DNA of 59,142 nt from Mycolicibacterium stellerae (GTDB lineage Bacteria > Actinomycetota > Actinomycetes > Mycobacteriales > Mycobacteriaceae). Under the pieces are notes generated by a model, which made no database searches, was not told the origin of the DNA, and saw only the letters and a list, made by a program, of their open reading frames with translations. Where the stretch lies: positions 1-59,142 of the forward strand of contig NZ_RARC01000040.1 in the NCBI RefSeq assembly GCF_003719305.1, in the 5' to 3' direction. This document shows, piece after piece, positions 40,018 to 49,572 of the stretch (its first letter is position 1; each line of letters begins with the position of its first letter). The translations under genes and the position numbers were made by a program.

Positions 40018-42060
40018 TCAGGCGGCGGCCAGCGCAGGCGTTTCGTCGACCTTGGCGGTCGGCTTCGCGAACTGCTTGGCGGCGATGACGGCCACTGCGC
40101 CCGCCACTGTTCCTGCCGCGAGGGCGACCAGGAACCAGAGCAGGTTGCCGATGGCGAAGAACACGAAGATGCCGCCGTGTGGAGCCTTGAGCGTGACATC
40201 GAAGGCCATGATCAGCGCGCCGGTGATCGCGCCGCCGAACATCATCGACGGGATCACCCGCAGCGGGTCGGCCGCGGCGAACGGGATGGCGCCTTCGGAG
40301 ATGAACGATGCGCCGAGAAGCCATGCCGCCCGGCCATTTTCCCGCTCCGGCTCGGTGAACAGACCCGGGCGGACGGTCGCGGCAAGAGCCATCGCCAGCG
40401 GCGGCACCATGCCTGCGGCCATCACCGCGGCCATGATGCGTAGCGACGAAGGATCGGCGACGTTGAGGCCCGCGGTAGCGAAGGCGTACGCCGCCTTGTT
40501 CACCGGTCCGCCGAGGTCGAAGCACATCATCAGGCCGAGGATGACACCGAGGATGATGACCGAGGTTCCCGTCATTCCGCTCAGCCAGTTGGTCAGGCCC
40601 GACGTGATGGCGGCCAAGGGTCGTCCGAGCAGCAGGAACATCAACAGGCCGACGGCAAGCGATGCGAACAGCGGAATGATCACCACCGGCATCAGGCCCC
40701 GCAGCCACCTCGGGGTGTTGATCCGGCTGATCCACAGCGCAGTGAATCCGGCGATCAGGCCACCGACGATGCCGCCGATGAAGCCACCGCCGACGAACAC
40801 GGCGACGGCGCCCGCGGTGAACCCGGGTGCGATGCCAGGCCGGTCGGCGATCGCGAACGAGATGTAGCCGGCCAGCGCTGGCACCAGGAACATGAACGCC
40901 AGCCCGCCAAGGGTGAGAAACACCGCGCCGAGGTATTGCATCAGCCCGCCGGACGGCAGGTCGGTGAGCGAATTGGTGCTGGCGATGAGGTTGCCCATGG
41001 AGCCGAAGCCGAAGGGCAGAGACGGTTTCTCCCCGTCGGGGGGATTTCCGAGTTCGTAGCCGCCGAACAGGAAGCCGAGCGCGATCAGCAGACCACCTGC
41101 GGCGACGAACGGAATCATGTAGCTCACGCCGGTGAGCAGGATCTGCCGGGTGCGGGTGCCCCAGCCGACGCCGCCTGCGGGCGCGCTGCTCGCAGGCGCG
41201 CCTGCTCCCGAGCCCTCGACCCTGGCGGCGTTCGGATTGTCCGCGGCGGCAAGCGCTTCGGCGACCATCTTGGCGGGCTCGTTGATCGCGCGTTTGACGC
41301 CGGACGCGATGACCGGCTTGCCCGCGAAGCGGCCCTTGTCCTTCACCCCGACGTCGGTGGCGAAGATGACGGCGGCCGCGCCTGCGATGGTCGCCGGGTC
41401 AAGCGGCGTGCTGCCCGATGAGCCCTGCGTCTCGACATGCAGCGTCACCCCGGCCTCCTTCGCCGCGGCGACCAGCGAGTCGGCGGCCATGTAGGTGTGG
41501 GCAATGCCGGTCGGGCAGGCGGTGATCGCCACCAGTGTCTTGGGTTTGTCGGCCGCCGGCGTCGCGGCCGGGGCCGCCGGTTTGGCCGTCTCGCCGGGAT
41601 TGAGCACCTCGTCCACGAGGGCGACGACCTCGTCGGTTGTCTTCGCGTCGCGCAGGGACGCGACGAAATCCTTGCGCACCAGCGCACGGGCCAGGCTGGA
41701 GAGCAGCTTCATGTGCTCGGAGCCGCCACCTTCTGGCGCCGCGATCAGGAACGCCAGATCGGCAGGGCCGTCGGGTGCGCCGAAGTCGACGGGCGGCCGC
41801 AGCCGCGCGAACCCGATCGACGCCGTCTCGACGTACGGCGACCGACAGTGCGGGATGGCGATGCCGCCGGGCAACCCGGTGGCGGACTGCTCTTCGCGGG
41901 CCATCGCAGCGGCGATCAGCCCGTCGGCATCGGCGGTGCGTCCTGCGTCGGCGAGGCTGCCGACCAGACGTCCGATCACGGCTTGCTTGTCGGCGCCCGC
42001 GTCGACGTCGAGCAGAACCAGACCGGCGTCGATGATGGGTCGGGAGGCGGTGCTTGTCAT
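40018..42060 (-). CDS. fruA: Fructose-specific PTS permease EIIABC
   Basis: 680 residues in the order EIIA-EIIB-EIIC. EIIA (1-150) has its active His71 in GIAIPHCRSPYV. EIIB (about 172-275) has Cys182 in ITACPTGIAHTYMAADSL. EIIC (about 305-660) has about eight to nine membrane segments and the DLGGPVNKAAYAF motif. It imports fructose as fructose-1-phosphate. It lies 21 bp after fruK, which uses the product. Confidence 0.95.
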   Translation of the reverse strand: MTSTASRPIIDAGLVLLDVDAGADKQAVIGRLVGSLADAGRTADADGLIAAAMAREEQSATGLPGGIAIPHCRSPYVETASIGFARLRPPVDFGAPDGPADLAFLIAAPEGGGSEHMKLLSSLARALVRKDFVASLRDAKTTDEVVALVDEVLNPGETAKPAAPAATPAADKPKTLVAITACPTGIAHTYMAADSLVAAAKEAGVTLHVETQGSSGSTPLDPATIAGAAAVIFATDVGVKDKGRFAGKPVIASGVKRAINEPAKMVAEALAAADNPNAARVEGSGAGAPASSAPAGGVGWGTRTRQILLTGVSYMIPFVAAGGLLIALGFLFGGYELGNPPDGEKPSLPFGFGSMGNLIASTNSLTDLPSGGLMQYLGAVFLTLGGLAFMFLVPALAGYISFAIADRPGIAPGFTAGAVAVFVGGGFIGGIVGGLIAGFTALWISRINTPRWLRGLMPVVIIPLFASLAVGLLMFLLLGRPLAAITSGLTNWLSGMTGTSVIILGVILGLMMCFDLGGPVNKAAYAFATAGLNVADPSSLRIMAAVMAAGMVPPLAMALAATVRPGLFTEPERENGRAAWLLGASFISEGAIPFAAADPLRVIPSMMFGGAITGALIMAFDVTLKAPHGGIFVFFAIGNLLWFLVALAAGTVAGAVAVIAAKQFAKPTAKVDETPALAAA

Positions 42061-42081
42061 GGCGATACCTTCGGTTTGTTG

Positions 42082-43077
42082 TTACGAACTGGCGAAGCTT
42101 GTGCGGGCGGGCGGAACAGACGAAATCGGCGTCACCCGAACGGCATTGAGATCGATCTCGGTGGGACCGGGCAGTGCGGAGCCGGGCAGTGCGGCCGCGG
42201 CGCTGCCATATGCGACCGCCATCTGCAGCCGTTGGGGTGGCTCGGCGCCGCCGACGTCTGCGCGAACGTAGCCCGCGAGGCTGGAGTCGCCCGCGCCGAC
42301 GGTACTGCGCGGGACGATGGGCGGCGGGGTGGCCAGCCAACTTCCTGCGTCGGTGACCAGTACGGCGCCCGCGGCGCCGAGGGTGGCAAGCACGGCGCCC
42401 ACGCCGCGGTCCACGAGTTGCTGAGCCGCTGCGACCACGGGTTCGGGATCACCCTGGGCGACCGCGGCTTCCAGAGCTTGCGGCGAGTAGCCGATGACGC
42501 CCGCGAGTTCCTCGGCGTTGGGCTTGATGAGGTCGGGTCCGGCGCGGTCGAATCCGGCGACCAGTGCCGCGAGCGGACGATCGGAGGTGTCGATGGCGAC
42601 CTTGCAGTCATACGGCGCGAGCATCGCGACGACATCGGCGTACCAGCCGTCCGGCATACCGGGCGGCAGGGATCCCGACATCACCACCCACTCGGCGTGT
42701 TCGGCGTGGCCGACGACAGAGCGGGTCAGCGCGTCGATGGCGGCCCCGTCCAACTGGGCGCCGGGCTCGTTGATCTTCGTTGTGGTGCCGTCCATTTCGG
42801 TGATGGCGATGTTCGTCCGCACCGGCGCGGTTATCGGCACGCAGCGGAACGGCACCCCGAGGACCTGCAGCGCGGTCACCATCGGATCTGTGCCCGACGC
42901 AGGCAGCAGCGCCACGGCGTCGAGGCCCGCGAGGGATAGGGCGCGCGCGACGTTGACGCCTTTGCCGCCGGGTTCGGTGGTGACAGAACTGACCCGGTGC
43001 ACCGCACCGCGGGTGAGCGGGGTGTCAAGCGTGACGGTGCGGTCGAGGCTCGGGTTCGGTGTGACGGTGACGATCAT
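42082..43077 (-). CDS. fruK: 1-phosphofructokinase
   Basis: 331 residues of the PfkB ribokinase family. MIVTVTPNPSLDRTVTLDTP is the classical FruK start; GGKGVNVARALSLAG is the sugar-binding motif, and TVGAGDSSLAGYV has the GAGD catalytic base. It converts the fructose-1-phosphate made by FruA into fructose-1,6-bisphosphate. The ATG overlaps the fruR stop (ATGA). Confidence 0.95.
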   Translation of the reverse strand: MIVTVTPNPSLDRTVTLDTPLTRGAVHRVSSVTTEPGGKGVNVARALSLAGLDAVALLPASGTDPMVTALQVLGVPFRCVPITAPVRTNIAITEMDGTTTKINEPGAQLDGAAIDALTRSVVGHAEHAEWVVMSGSLPPGMPDGWYADVVAMLAPYDCKVAIDTSDRPLAALVAGFDRAGPDLIKPNAEELAGVIGYSPQALEAAVAQGDPEPVVAAAQQLVDRGVGAVLATLGAAGAVLVTDAGSWLATPPPIVPRSTVGAGDSSLAGYVRADVGGAEPPQRLQMAVAYGSAAAALPGSALPGPTEIDLNAVRVTPISSVPPARTSFASS

Positions 43078-43841
43078 GCGACGACCACTTCGATGCCCTG
43101 CTCGGTGAGCTGTTTGCGGTAGGCGTTGCTGAGTTCGGAGTCGGTGATCAACGCGTCGATGCTGGACAGCGGCGCGAAGCTGACGAAGTCCTCACGGCCG
43201 ACCTTCGACGAATCCGCCGCCACCACAACGTAGTTGGCGCTCGCGATCATGGCCCGCTTGACGGCGGCCTCGTCGCTGTCGGGGGTGGAAAGGCCGTGCC
43301 GGAGGCTGATGCCGTTGGTGCCGATGAAGGCGATGTCGACGCGAAGCGTGTCCAGCACCCTCAGCACCTGCTCGCCGACGGCGGCCTGAGTGAGGCCACG
43401 GACGCGTCCGCCGAGCAGTTGCAGGGAGACCGACGGCATCCCGGCCAGGCGCGCCGCGATGGGCACCGAGTTCGTCACGACGTTGAGCTCACGGTCGGAC
43501 GGCAGTGCGGCGGCGATCCGACTGGTCGTGGTCCCCGCGTCGAGCAGCACGCTGGCCCCGCTGAGCGGAAAGAACTCGATGGCGGCCGCGGCGATGGCGT
43601 CCTTGTGCTCGGCGCGGGTGTTCTCCCGCTCGCCGACGCCCGGCTCGACGAGGCGGAGGGCCCGCACGGGAACGGCGCCGCCGTGTACCCGCCGCACCAG
43701 CCCGGCGCGGTCCAGAACCGCCAGGTCGCGACGGACGGTCTCGGTGGTGACGTCGTAGGTCTCGGCCAGTTCGGCCACGGAGGCGCGCCCCTGGCTGATC
43801 ACCAGAGAGGCGATCGCTTGCTGACGCTCTTCGGCATACAT
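43074..43841 (-). CDS. fruR: DeoR-family repressor of the fructose operon
   Basis: 255 residues from ATG 43841. The N-terminal HTH of DeoR class reads RQQAIASLVISQGRASVAELAE, then TYDVTTETVRRDLAVLDRAGLVRRVHGGA. The C-terminal DeoRC sugar-phosphate sensor carries LDAGTTTSRIAAAL and DIAFIGTNGIS. It is first gene of the fruR-fruK-fruA-ptsH operon and divergent from ptsI. The inducer is probably fructose-1-phosphate (by family). Longer start at 43871 is possible but adds a non-conserved tail. Confidence 0.9.
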   Translation of the reverse strand: MYAEERQQAIASLVISQGRASVAELAETYDVTTETVRRDLAVLDRAGLVRRVHGGAVPVRALRLVEPGVGERENTRAEHKDAIAAAAIEFFPLSGASVLLDAGTTTSRIAAALPSDRELNVVTNSVPIAARLAGMPSVSLQLLGGRVRGLTQAAVGEQVLRVLDTLRVDIAFIGTNGISLRHGLSTPDSDEAAVKRAMIASANYVVVAADSSKVGREDFVSFAPLSSIDALITDSELSNAYRKQLTEQGIEVVVA

Positions 43842-43875
43842 GGCACTCCGTTGGTGTGGGTATTGGCCCATATGA

Positions 43876-43920
43876 ATGTTGATATGTGTTGTTTTACTCC
43901 TGAACGTGTTGACTTGTCAA
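43876..43920. promoter_or_regulatory. fruR-ptsI intergenic control region
   Basis: The 103-bp gap between divergent fruR and ptsI holds the perfect inverted repeat TTGAC-tt-GTCAA (43909-43920) and two TGTTG-type elements (in ATGTTGATATGTGTTG, starting near 43877). TTGACT also makes a good -35 for ptsI. DeoR operators often consist of such repeated T-rich motifs, so one FruR site set may control both directions. Confidence 0.5.
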
Positions 43921-43944
43921 TGGTTCGTTTGTAACCTGTTTCAC

Positions 43945-45666
43945 ATGACCGCCTCAACACCACTCACATCACTGCCATCGGATCGCGGCGGCGCCCCCGC
44001 GGCAGGCACGGTTCTGCAGGGTGTCCCCGTCGTCGCAGGAGTTCAGTACGGACCCGTGATCCGGCCGGGGCGACTGCCCGCGCTCGACGACCTGGCTGCG
44101 GCGCCGGAGCTTGACGAGCAGGACCGGCCCGCGGAGGCGGCGCGCTTCACCACGGCCGCCAACGTCGTCGCCACCCGGCTGCGCGACCGCGCCGCACATG
44201 CGACAGGGGCGGCGTCTGAAGTTCTGGCGGCGACGGCCACGCTGGCGCAGGACCGGGCCTGGCTGCAGGCGGCCGAAAAGCTCATCAACGCGGGCACCCC
44301 CGCCGCCCGCGCCGTCGTGGCGGCCGTCGACCAGTTCGTCGACCTCTTCACCCAGCTCGGCGGCTTGATGGCCGAACGCGTCACCGACCTGCGTGACATC
44401 CGCGACCGCGTCATCGCCGAGCTCAGCGGACTACCCGAGCCGGGCGTTCCACAGCCCGATGTGCCGTCGGTGCTGCTCGCCGAGGACCTCGCTCCCGCCG
44501 ACACCGCGGGCCTTGACCCGTCCCTGGTCATCGCGCTGGCCACCACGTTGGGCGGCCCGACCAGCCATACCGCGATCATCGCCCGCCAGCTCGGGCTTCC
44601 GTGCGTGGTGGCCGTCGCGGGACTGGACACGGTCGGGGCGGCCACGATGGTCCTCGTCGACGGCACCCGCGGCACCGTCACCGTCTCACCCGACCCGGTC
44701 GTCGCCTCCGAGGCGGTGGCCGACGCCAAACACGCGGCCGAACTGGCGGCCGGTTGGACAGGGCCCGGCGCGACCGCGGACGGGCACGCCGTGGCGGTGC
44801 TCGCCAACGTCCAGGACGGCGCGGCCGCCCGCAGCGCCCGCGAGACACCGGCCGAGGGCATCGGGCTGTTCCGCACCGAACTGTGCTTCCTCAACCGCGA
44901 CACCGAACCCAGCATCGACGAACAGGCGCAGATTTACGGTGAGGTGCTGGAGGCCTTCTCCGGACACAAGGTGGTCATCAGAACGCTGGACGCGGGTTCG
45001 GACAAGCCCCTCAAGTTCGCGGGACACCCGCAGGAGGCGAACCCTGCGCTCGGTGTGCGGGGCATCCGGATCGCCGAAGGAAACCCCGGGCTGCTCGAGC
45101 GCCAACTCGACGCGATCGCCGCTGCAGCCGATAACACGGGCAACGCGCCGTGGGTGATGGCGCCGATGATCGCCACCGCTGACGAGGCCAAACGCTTTGC
45201 CGCGCAGGTCCGCCTCCGCGGCCTCACCCCAGGCGTGATGATCGAGGTGCCGTCTGCGGCGCTGCTGGCCGACCGGATCCTCGAACACGTCGACTTCCTA
45301 TCGATCGGCACCAACGACCTGGCCCAGTACACGATGGCCGCCGATCGCATGTCGGCCGACCTGGCCACGCTGACCGACCCGTGGCAGCCCGCCGTCCTCG
45401 CATTGGTCGCGATGACGGTGCGGGCGGGCGCGGCCGTCGGCAAGCCCGTCGGTGTGTGCGGCGAAGCGGCGGCGGACCCGCTGCTGGCGTGTGTGCTGGC
45501 CGGCCTCGGCGTGACGTCGCTGTCCGCGGCGGCAGCGGCGGTCACCGGTGTGGGCGCCAAGCTCTCGCAGGTCACGCTGCAGCAGTGCCACGAAGCGGCG
45601 GACGCCGTACTTGGCACAGCTAGTGCTGCCGACGCTCGTGCTGCGGCCATGGCCGCGCTAACCTGA
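43945..45666 (+). CDS. ptsI: PTS enzyme I (phosphoenolpyruvate-protein phosphotransferase)
   Basis: 573 residues. The N-terminal HPr-binding and phosphohistidine domain has His208 in GGPTSHTAIIARQLGLPCV. The PEP-binding barrel has EGIGLFRTELCFLNR, MIEVPSAALLAD, SIGTNDLAQYTMAADR and GVCGEAAADP. It starts the PTS phosphate chain from PEP to HPr. ATG 43945 gives the normal start; the 23 residues from 43876 belong to the intergenic control region. Confidence 0.95.
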   Translation: MTASTPLTSLPSDRGGAPAAGTVLQGVPVVAGVQYGPVIRPGRLPALDDLAAAPELDEQDRPAEAARFTTAANVVATRLRDRAAHATGAASEVLAATATLAQDRAWLQAAEKLINAGTPAARAVVAAVDQFVDLFTQLGGLMAERVTDLRDIRDRVIAELSGLPEPGVPQPDVPSVLLAEDLAPADTAGLDPSLVIALATTLGGPTSHTAIIARQLGLPCVVAVAGLDTVGAATMVLVDGTRGTVTVSPDPVVASEAVADAKHAAELAAGWTGPGATADGHAVAVLANVQDGAAARSARETPAEGIGLFRTELCFLNRDTEPSIDEQAQIYGEVLEAFSGHKVVIRTLDAGSDKPLKFAGHPQEANPALGVRGIRIAEGNPGLLERQLDAIAAAADNTGNAPWVMAPMIATADEAKRFAAQVRLRGLTPGVMIEVPSAALLADRILEHVDFLSIGTNDLAQYTMAADRMSADLATLTDPWQPAVLALVAMTVRAGAAVGKPVGVCGEAAADPLLACVLAGLGVTSLSAAAAAVTGVGAKLSQVTLQQCHEAADAVLGTASAADARAAAMAALT

Positions 45667-45701
45667 GGAATTAATCGGACCGCAGTCCGGTTCTATCCGG
45701 C

Positions 45702-46673
45702 ATGCCTGCTATCACTGCTGACACATTGACATTGCCGCGGCTGGAAGCACCCGCGACATCCGACACCGAGCGGCCTGTCCGCTCCATCACCACCGGCCCG
45801 CGCGGCTACGAAGGCGAAGGCTTTCCCGTCGTGCGCGCGTTCGCCGGCGTGAGCTCCGCCGACCTCGACCCGTTCGTGCACATGGACCAGATGGGTGAGG
45901 TCGAATACCAGCCCGGCGAACCGAAGGGCACCGACTGGCACCCGCACCGCGGCTTCGAAACCGTGACCTACATGATCGACGGCCGCTTCGCCCATCAGGA
46001 CAGCCACGGCGGCGGTGGACTGATCACCGACGGCGCCACGCAATGGATGACCGCCGGGTCGGGGATCCTGCACATCGAGACCCCACCCGCCGAGCTCGTC
46101 GAGAGCGGCGGAATGTTCCACGGCATCCAGCTGTGGGTGAACCTGCCAAGCGCAGACAAGTTCGCAACGCCGCGCTACCAGGCCATCGAGGGCAACGAAG
46201 TGAAGCTGCTGTCGTCCGAGGACGGCGGCGCGCTGGTGCGCGTCATCGCCGGTGACGTCGACGGACATGGCGGCCCCGGCGCCACTCACACGCCGATCAC
46301 CTTGGCGCACAGCACGATCGAGCCAGGCGCCAGGCTGAGCCTGCCGTGGAACCGAGACTTCAACGCGCTGGTGTACGTGCTGTCCGGGCGAGGCACCGTC
46401 GGCCCCGTCGGGCACCCGATTCACGAGGGCCAGCTCGCGGTGTTCGGTCCAGGCGACCGGATCACCGTGGCCGCCGAGCAAACCCAGGAGTCCCGCAGGC
46501 CGACGATGGAGGTACTCATCCTGGGCGGCAAGCCGATTCGCGAGCCCGTCGTCGCCTACGGTCCGTTCGTGATGAACTCCAAGGCCGAACTGGTGGCGGC
46601 GCTCGAGGATTACAACGCAGGCAAGTTCGGCACCATCCCGCCGAATGCGTTGATGCCGCACAGGGTTCGCTGA
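45702..46673 (+). CDS. Pirin family protein
   Basis: 323 residues. The N-terminal cupin has metal ligands in WHPHRGFETVTYMIDGRFAHQDSHGGGG and GSGILHIE. The C-terminal half is another cupin (GDRITVAAEQTQE, then RRPTMEVLILGGKPIREPVV with AYGPFVMNS, the pirin_C signature). It differs from the pirin at 14025 and belongs to the longer YhhW/Pir subgroup. It is alone downstream of ptsI, 36 bp after it. The reaction is unknown. Confidence 0.9.
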   Translation: MPAITADTLTLPRLEAPATSDTERPVRSITTGPRGYEGEGFPVVRAFAGVSSADLDPFVHMDQMGEVEYQPGEPKGTDWHPHRGFETVTYMIDGRFAHQDSHGGGGLITDGATQWMTAGSGILHIETPPAELVESGGMFHGIQLWVNLPSADKFATPRYQAIEGNEVKLLSSEDGGALVRVIAGDVDGHGGPGATHTPITLAHSTIEPGARLSLPWNRDFNALVYVLSGRGTVGPVGHPIHEGQLAVFGPGDRITVAAEQTQESRRPTMEVLILGGKPIREPVVAYGPFVMNSKAELVAALEDYNAGKFGTIPPNALMPHRVR

Positions 46674-46677
46674 TGAA

Positions 46678-48843
46678 CTACCGGTGGGCCGGGTCGAGTT
46701 CCACCGGGTGCGGATAGACCAGTTCCAGCTCTCCGATCGCGGCCGCGACCGTCACCAACGGCATCGCGGCCGCGATCGCCATTTCACCCACCCCGCTCGC
46801 CTCGGCCCGCAGCGCCATCACGAACTCCTCACCGATCGGCGTCCAATTCTGACCGGTGCCCAACTTGCCCGACAGCCGGTCGCGGATAGCGTTGGCGTGG
46901 AACTCGATCACTTCACGAACCCTCGGGTAGGTGCCAAGAGGTGGCGGCGTTGGGATGTCCATGATCAGGTCCGCCGTCGCGCGCACCCGGATCGCCCGGT
47001 TGAAGGCACGCACGATCGGCCCACGGAAATCGGTCTTGCCGCCACCCTCGGAAAGATATTGCCGTACAGCGTCATCAGCGACCCTCGACGCCGCGATCGC
47101 GTCGTGGCTCAGGATGGCGAGCTGGTCGGACATCTGCTCCGACGAGCCGCGGGTGATCCGCAGCACCGCCGCCGCCAGATACTTCGCGAAGACGTTGCGG
47201 GCCGACTCGACCGCCGCCTCCGCCGACGCCGTCGCGCCGCGCGGCCACAGCAGCAGCGACACCATCATGCCGACCAGCGCGCCGACGACGACGTCCTCGA
47301 CCCGGACCAGACCGACGCTCCATCCGGTCGGCACGATCAGGTTGAAAAAGATCAGCACCATCATCGTGAAGGCGGCCTGGCCCGCGGTGAAGGATGCGAT
47401 CTCCGGCACGAACGCCGAACCGAACACCACCACCGGCAGCAGAATCCACAACACCGCGGGGTCGATGCCGACCACGCTGATCAACACCGCGCCAAGGACG
47501 AACCCGATGGTGGTGCCGACCACGGCGCGCAACGTCTTCGTGCCGGTGGTGAGCGCACTGCTGCGCAGCACCGACAACGCACCGAGCACCACCCAGAATC
47601 CGTGCTCGACGGGAAACGCGTGGGTCACCGCGACCGCAAGCGCCAACCCGAGGCCGGTGCGCAGCGCGTTGCGCATCGCCACTGACCGGGTGCCGAGGAA
47701 GCCCGACGTCGTCGACGTGACCGACGTCGTCGCCGGAATCAGCCGGTCCGTCGCGGTCGTCGGTGGCAGCCGAAGCCCCAGCGCTCGTGCCCACACCGGC
47801 CGCGCGTCGGCGGCGGCCGCCGCGGCGATCACCCGCCCGGTCGCCCCGATGGTGGCCGCGATGGTCCTGCGGTTCAGCAGCGCGCGGCCGATCGTGACCG
47901 CGGCGGCGTCGTCGGGGGCGGCGAGGATCCGTTCGACGTCCTGTCGGTAGCGGCCTCGCGCCACCGACCGCAGGTGGATGAGCGCGGCCTCTAGATCGGC
48001 GCGGTCGGTGGTGCGATCGGCCGCCCTGGTCTCCCGAAGGACCGCGGCAGAACACCGCAGCACCCGGATGCCGGGAGCCTGCATGTCGCGCAGCGCCGGG
48101 CCCGCCTCGTCGCTGACGCGATCGGCGAGCCATTCCAGGTCCTCGACCACCCGCACGAGTGCGCGGCTGCCTGCCGACAACCCGACCGGCCGGAAGTCCG
48201 CGCCGAGGAAGTTCTCCCGCAGGGCCAGCATCGCGTGCACCACTTCGGTGCGGGTGGCTTTGCCCTCGAGCCGGTCCGCCAATGCGGTCACCGCGCTGGC
48301 AGCGTGTCTGCGCAGCTCGCCGTGATGGCGCGGCGGCAGCAGGAACAGTGCGGCTGGCACGCACAACGCGAGCGCGATCGCCCAGCCCGTCAGGCGCTCG
48401 TCGATCGGGCCCGGCGGGGTGCACGCCGGCAGCACAAAGGTCAGCAGCGTGGGCCGCTGACCGGCCGCGATCGTCTCGCTGAGCACACCGGAGAACATGA
48501 CGGCCACGCCGATCACGAACATCAGCACGACGGCGAGCCACGCGTGCGGCGACACCAAGGTGCCCAGCGTGATGAGGACCGCGCCGTTGATGCCGAGCCC
48601 GGCGTATGCCACGGCGCGGGTCTGGCGGTTGCCAGGGAAATTCGCCAGCACCAGCAATGCGAACGAGCCGAAGAGCGTGTACAGCGGCGTCTGGGTGTTA
48701 CCTGCGACGGCGAAGCTCAGCGCGGCCGCCAACGGCACGACGATCGCCGCGCGCAGCGCGCGCCGCAGCGCGTCGAACTCGGGATCGCGCTCGCGAATCC
48801 GGTTGACCGCCCGGCGTAGGAGACCGGCCGGCGCGTCAGCCAT
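46678..48843 (-). CDS. FUSC-type membrane protein (aromatic acid exporter-like)
   Basis: 721 residues with two blocks of about six membrane helices, near 30-170 and 395-535, each followed by a cytosolic helical domain. This is the duplicated architecture of the FUSC/AaeB/YccS family. The DDNTRA-like motif is replaced by SNALTTGTKTLRAVVGTTIGF in the second block. It probably exports an organic acid or lipid-like compound. The ATG lies inside the end of the TetR gene (eight-base overlap), so the two form an operon and TetR likely controls this exporter. Confidence 0.85.
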   Translation of the reverse strand: MADAPAGLLRRAVNRIRERDPEFDALRRALRAAIVVPLAAALSFAVAGNTQTPLYTLFGSFALLVLANFPGNRQTRAVAYAGLGINGAVLITLGTLVSPHAWLAVVLMFVIGVAVMFSGVLSETIAAGQRPTLLTFVLPACTPPGPIDERLTGWAIALALCVPAALFLLPPRHHGELRRHAASAVTALADRLEGKATRTEVVHAMLALRENFLGADFRPVGLSAGSRALVRVVEDLEWLADRVSDEAGPALRDMQAPGIRVLRCSAAVLRETRAADRTTDRADLEAALIHLRSVARGRYRQDVERILAAPDDAAAVTIGRALLNRRTIAATIGATGRVIAAAAAADARPVWARALGLRLPPTTATDRLIPATTSVTSTTSGFLGTRSVAMRNALRTGLGLALAVAVTHAFPVEHGFWVVLGALSVLRSSALTTGTKTLRAVVGTTIGFVLGAVLISVVGIDPAVLWILLPVVVFGSAFVPEIASFTAGQAAFTMMVLIFFNLIVPTGWSVGLVRVEDVVVGALVGMMVSLLLWPRGATASAEAAVESARNVFAKYLAAAVLRITRGSSEQMSDQLAILSHDAIAASRVADDAVRQYLSEGGGKTDFRGPIVRAFNRAIRVRATADLIMDIPTPPPLGTYPRVREVIEFHANAIRDRLSGKLGTGQNWTPIGEEFVMALRAEASGVGEMAIAAAMPLVTVAAAIGELELVYPHPVELDPAHR

Positions 48844-49402
48844 CTGTGGGTACGGAAGCGAATCGGCCGCTGTCGAGTGCGTCGGTGAGCTGCTTGGCGA
48901 TCCACGCGAGCGCGGTGGTGTCCCGCGGAAGAGTTGCCTGTTCGTGTCCGACGAGCAGGTAGATGGCCCAGCGGGCGAACATCTGCGCCTGGTGCCGATC
49001 GTTCAGGAGCTCCATCGCCGAGGAGTACATGACGTCGAACCGCAGCTGGTCGACCTGTAGCTGGAGCTCATACACCTCGGGATCGATCGAACTCCACACC
49101 CGGATGGCGGCCTCGGCGCCGTGCGGAAGCTCGAGCCCGATCTGGATCAGGCTGTCGATCCGGCGGCGCGGGTCGGGCTCGCTTTTGGCGAATTCGATGA
49201 CCAGAACGGTTCGCTGTTTCATCCAGTTCTCGACGAGCTTGCGGGTATAGGCGGGCCAGCTGGAGAAGTAGTGATAGAAGGACCCGGTCGTGACGCCGAG
49301 GCGGTTGCACACCTCGGCCAGCTTGAGGCCGCCGTAGCCGAGGTCGGAGAGCACTTCGAGGCCGGTCTCGAAGTACGCCTCGCGCGAAACGACGCCCGCC
49401 AT
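48836..49402 (-). CDS. TetR-family transcriptional regulator
   Basis: 188 residues. The HTH covers about 5-50 (REAYFETGLEVLSDLGYGGL, then LAEVCNRLGVTTGSFYHYFSSW). The C-terminal half is a helical ligand domain, TetR_C type. It is upstream of and overlapping the FUSC-like exporter, so it is likely its repressor. It is divergent from another TetR gene at 49573 across 170 bp. Confidence 0.87.
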   Translation of the reverse strand: MAGVVSREAYFETGLEVLSDLGYGGLKLAEVCNRLGVTTGSFYHYFSSWPAYTRKLVENWMKQRTVLVIEFAKSEPDPRRRIDSLIQIGLELPHGAEAAIRVWSSIDPEVYELQLQVDQLRFDVMYSSAMELLNDRHQAQMFARWAIYLLVGHEQATLPRDTTALAWIAKQLTDALDSGRFASVPTDG

Positions 49403-49572
49403 GGGTGGGAACCCTAGCGTCTATGGAGGATTACGGAGCCCGGTCCGCGATCTGGTTCGTAGATCGGTAGCAACGCCGAGAAATCAGACCCGTTTCCGCA
49501 CAGTTTGCTGAACTAGCATTCAATCCTCGTGTTTTGTTAAGCCTCTTGATGTCGTATGGCAAGATATTGACC

